A stretch of DNA of 24,678 nt, from assembly GCA_043800975.1 (NCBI GenBank), contig JAZDMK010000330.1, positions 1 to 24,678 of the forward strand, written 5' to 3'. Source of the DNA: JAZDMK01 sp043800975. Lineage in GTDB: Bacteria; Bacteroidota; Bacteroidia; Bacteroidales; JAHJDW01. Positions 22,107-24,678 of this stretch are shown here, piece by piece (position 1 is the stretch's first letter; every line of letters starts with the position of its first letter). The translations under genes and the position numbers were made by a program. The notes under the pieces were generated by a model. That model did not search any database. It was not told the DNA's origin and was given only the letters and a program-made list of their open reading frames with translations.

Positions 22107-22844
22107 TTATTCTTTTATAGGGATTTGAATTTCAAAACAACTTCCTTTTTTTAATCCGGGAATAAAGGTCAAAGACGCATTACATAACTTTAAAAAATGA
22201 ATGGATAATGCAAGCCCAAATCCATTTCCTTTTTCATCATCAGTACCATATCGGATGATTTTTTTACTTCCGGTAAATAGTATTGGTTCCATTTCAGCTG
22301 GGATTCCAATACCTTCATCTCTTACTGAAAATATATGCGTTGATTTCTTAGGTTTGTAATGGACCTGAATAATATTGCCGGAACGCGAGTATTTACAGGC
22401 ATTATGCAGTAATTGTCGGCATACAAAAGAAAAAACATTAGTGTCTGTATTTAGTTGTAAAGCCGAATCTATCTCAATCTCAACACATACTTTTTTTCTG
22501 TCAAAATCATTTTGCATGCTATCTGCTGCATATAGGAAACTCTCACGGGGTGATACTTTTTCAATCCGTACAGAATCATTTTGATTTAGAAATCTTGTTG
22601 CAAAAAAAAGAATATCAAAAAGGTGATTGGCACGGTCGCCCACATTTTCAAGTTCATCGAGCAACAAATCACCATCTGCTTTGTTCATGCCCGGATTTTT
22701 TTTATTAAGCCTGACATACCCTACAACCGATGCAAACAGATTTCGCATATCGTGTGTAATCATTGAAAACAAACGAATACGAAATTCATCCTGAGAAAAC
22801 TCTTCAGATAATTGATTTTGTTTTTGCAAAGATTGTTGGCTCAT
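22107..22844 (-). CDS. Small soluble histidine kinase
   Basis: 245 aa without a membrane segment or sensor domain. The dimerisation domain has the H-box FSMITHDMRNL with the phospho-accepting His31. The ATP-binding domain follows with the N-box LLHNACKYS, the G1 box DEGIGIP and the G2 box GNGFGLAL, all intact. The short N-terminus (Gln-rich, 1-20) may be a coiled-coil lead. No response regulator is adjacent, so the partner is unknown. Its 2-nt spacing from the ferredoxin-like gene suggests the two act together, perhaps in a redox-linked signal, but that is inference. Confidence 0.86.
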   Translation of the reverse strand: MSQQSLQKQNQLSEEFSQDEFRIRLFSMITHDMRNLFASVVGYVRLNKKNPGMNKADGDLLLDELENVGDRANHLFDILFFATRFLNQNDSVRIEKVSPRESFLYAADSMQNDFDRKKVCVEIEIDSALQLNTDTNVFSFVCRQLLHNACKYSRSGNIIQVHYKPKKSTHIFSVRDEGIGIPAEMEPILFTGSKKIIRYGTDDEKGNGFGLALSIHFLKLCNASLTFIPGLKKGSCFEIQIPIKE

Positions 22845-22860
22845 GCTTTGTTAAAATTAA

Positions 22861-22897
22861 AAAAAAAGCCCTTAATGAAACATCAAGGGCTTTTAAT
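22861..22897 (-). terminator. Intrinsic terminator after the beta-propeller gene
   Basis: On the minus strand the 10-bp stem AAAAGCCCTT/AAGGGCTTTT with an 11-nt loop is followed by a T run. It separates the partial gene on the right from the histidine kinase gene, 17 nt further on. Confidence 0.82.
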
Positions 22898-22909
22898 TTA
22901 AAACTGATA

Positions 22910-24678
22910 TTATTTTACAATCATCAGTTTGCCTGATCTTGTTGTTCCTTCAGCATTCATAACCACGAGGTAATTTCCTGACTGAAGACCGCCAACATTG
23001 ATAGCAAGCTTGTGATTACCAACCTGACGATTATTAAATGTTTCACCAGCAACGCGTTTTCCCTGTAAATCATATACAGTTAAAATTACATCTGATGATT
23101 TCTTAAGCGTGATCGATACAGAAGCATTGTCTTTTGCCGGGTTGGGGAATACCAACAGCATATCTGAATTTGCACTTGAGTTATTTGCATGCGGTTGATT
23201 AATTCCAACAAATGAATTGGAACGGAATGCACCACGACCCTGAGTTGCCATAATTATTGAACCCAGATTATAGATATCATAATTATATCCTTTGTATTTA
23301 ATCTCAGTGGGGGAATTAATAGCATTGTTCATTTGATTCAATGCAAATACGGGAACGTGACCAACAGTACCTGACTCATCAGTCCAGACAGGAGAACTTG
23401 CAGTTATATCAGTTGTTGCATACAATCCCAAATCGGTTCCTACAAGTACCATGTTAGAATTATCCATTTCGATTAAAGAACAATAAACAGGATTTGCGGG
23501 GAGGTTTCCTTGCTTGGAAGTGAACGCAACAGGGTTAATCGTATCCAGAGCATTGGTAGTATAATAAATGTAATTAGTGGAACCATAATTCCCAAGAGTA
23601 ACCAGCATTTTATTGCCATCATGTATATCAATAAATATGGATGTAATTGCCCGGTTGCCAAAGTTGTTTATCTGCATAGTATCAATTAAACATGTCAATG
23701 GTTTGTCAATGTCTCCTTTCAGAGAATCCGTAGCAAGTCTCAGTTTTGAAACACGGATTAATTTCCCGTTTGAAGTACCAATAAAACAATTGTCACCATC
23801 TCTTGAAACAGCAATAGCAGTAGAAGTGCCAGTGAATTTTGCAATTTTCCACCAGGATGGACCGTTTAAGAAATTATGCACACCACGTGTCATAAAAGCA
23901 TAATCTTTCAAACCCATAAACATTTTTGAGGTGAGTTTATCCTGAAAATACAGTGTATCTCCGTAACGAAGTGAATCCGATTCAGTATAGGGAACATCGA
24001 AAGTCAAATCGCGGCAAGCATTAGAAGTAACCGAAATACTAGTAGGCATAACAGTGGTACCCATATATGCAAACATAGCAGTATCAGGAGAATAAGTATC
24101 ATTGAAACTTTCCCACAAACAGGCTGGAGTCAGATAAGAACCATAACTATATGTTGAGTTATAGAGTTTACTGCCCAATATGTCACCGGGAGAAGTGAAA
24201 GTAATTCCATTATCAATAGAACGTGCAAATTTATGTTTTGCACCTGATGCGATTACTACTTCAGGATTTAACAATGAATACGAGCAATAGCCACCATCAG
24301 TACCAAAATAATAGGAGCTTCCTGCTGTCTCATAATTTCCAAGCAGTAGTTTTGCAGTTTGCGGTGTATTTCCCAAACTATCAAACAACAATGTTCCATT
24401 CCCTTGGGTTCCTCCAATTACATTGCCATTGGCATGTTCAGCAATTGAGAAAAATTGTGCGGTCTTGTAATTTTTATTTAATGTGATAAAATTGGATCCT
24501 CCGTCATATGATTTATGAATGCCGCCGTCAGCAGCAATGTAAAGCACACTACTGTTCTGGAAAACATAAGAATGATGATAATAATAAACAAATTGAGGGT
24601 CCGTGTACGTTAAAGTGCCTGATGATTTCTGCACCCAGTTTGTTCCGGCTTCCCAAGTCCAGAGATCATAACCACCAC
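22910..24678 (-). CDS. T9SS-secreted BNR/sortilin-type beta-propeller protein (5' end beyond window)
   Basis: At least 589 residues; the frame stays open to the window edge (first codons read GGYDLWTWEAG), so the true start and leader are missing. The body carries repeated Asp-box or BNR-like strands (GGIHKSYDGGSNF, ARSIDNGITF, SRDGDNCFIGTSNGKL, VGTDLGLYATTD), as in VPS10/sortilin-like and photosystem-repair-like propellers that Bacteroidota secrete. The last 80 or so residues (FPNPAKDN... to ...RSGKLMIVK) are a type A T9SS sorting domain. Substrate or partner is unknown. A terminator follows directly. Confidence 0.87.
   Translation of the reverse strand, partial: GGYDLWTWEAGTNWVQKSSGTLTYTDPQFVYYYHHSYVFQNSSVLYIAADGGIHKSYDGGSNFITLNKNYKTAQFFSIAEHANGNVIGGTQGNGTLLFDSLGNTPQTAKLLLGNYETAGSSYYFGTDGGYCSYSLLNPEVVIASGAKHKFARSIDNGITFTSPGDILGSKLYNSTYSYGSYLTPACLWESFNDTYSPDTAMFAYMGTTVMPTSISVTSNACRDLTFDVPYTESDSLRYGDTLYFQDKLTSKMFMGLKDYAFMTRGVHNFLNGPSWWKIAKFTGTSTAIAVSRDGDNCFIGTSNGKLIRVSKLRLATDSLKGDIDKPLTCLIDTMQINNFGNRAITSIFIDIHDGNKMLVTLGNYGSTNYIYYTTNALDTINPVAFTSKQGNLPANPVYCSLIEMDNSNMVLVGTDLGLYATTDITASSPVWTDESGTVGHVPVFALNQMNNAINSPTEIKYKGYNYDIYNLGSIIMATQGRGAFRSNSFVGINQPHANNSSANSDMLLVFPNPAKDNASVSITLKKSSDVILTVYDLQGKRVAGETFNNRQVGNHKLAINVGGLQSGNYLVVMNAEGTTRSGKLMIVK

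Overview
The window is chromosomal DNA from a member of the Bacteroidota. The evidence is two type IX secretion (T9SS) C-terminal sorting domains, Bacteroidota-type promoters (TTTG, about 19 nt, TAnnTTTG), a 654-residue gyrase B without the long proteobacterial insert, and many secreted or lipoprotein genes of families typical of this phylum. Stops are almost all TAA.

Layout. 1-4998: gyrB, a T9SS-exported esterase, a secreted hypothetical on the minus strand, and a hot-dog thioesterase. 4999-6185 (minus): a secreted CHAP-like cysteine amidase/peptidase followed by four tandem, mutually overlapping genes for 51-58 residue lipoproteins, all paralogues and all under 60 codons. 6321-6593: thirteen uninterrupted 21-nt repeats. 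6658-11097 (minus): six AT-rich genes in one orientation, separated by elements that look like integron attC recombination sites. No integrase is visible, so this would be an integrase-less cassette cluster (CALIN type). Five of the six products look exported or membrane-bound. 11.1-13.0 kb: palindrome-rich spacers around an internally duplicated uncharacterised gene. 13.0-15.5 kb: a divergent pair, pcm (interrupted by an in-frame TGA at codon 22) and an aromatic amino acid ammonia-lyase whose MIO-forming serine is replaced by cysteine.

15.6-21.6 kb: a compact five-gene operon (gaps of 6-10 nt) behind a textbook Bacteroidota promoter. It encodes a Kelch-like lipoprotein, a DUF4907-like protein, a membrane protein, and two exported caspase-fold (C14) proteins with intact His/Cys dyads and different N-terminal modules. 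21.6-24.7 kb (minus): a DUF2148 ferredoxin-type protein, a small soluble histidine kinase two bases upstream of it, and a partial T9SS-secreted beta-propeller protein running off the window.

The most unusual items are the micro-lipoprotein array, the putative cassette array, and the twin-caspase operon. Functions are inferred from sequence motifs alone. No similarity search was available.
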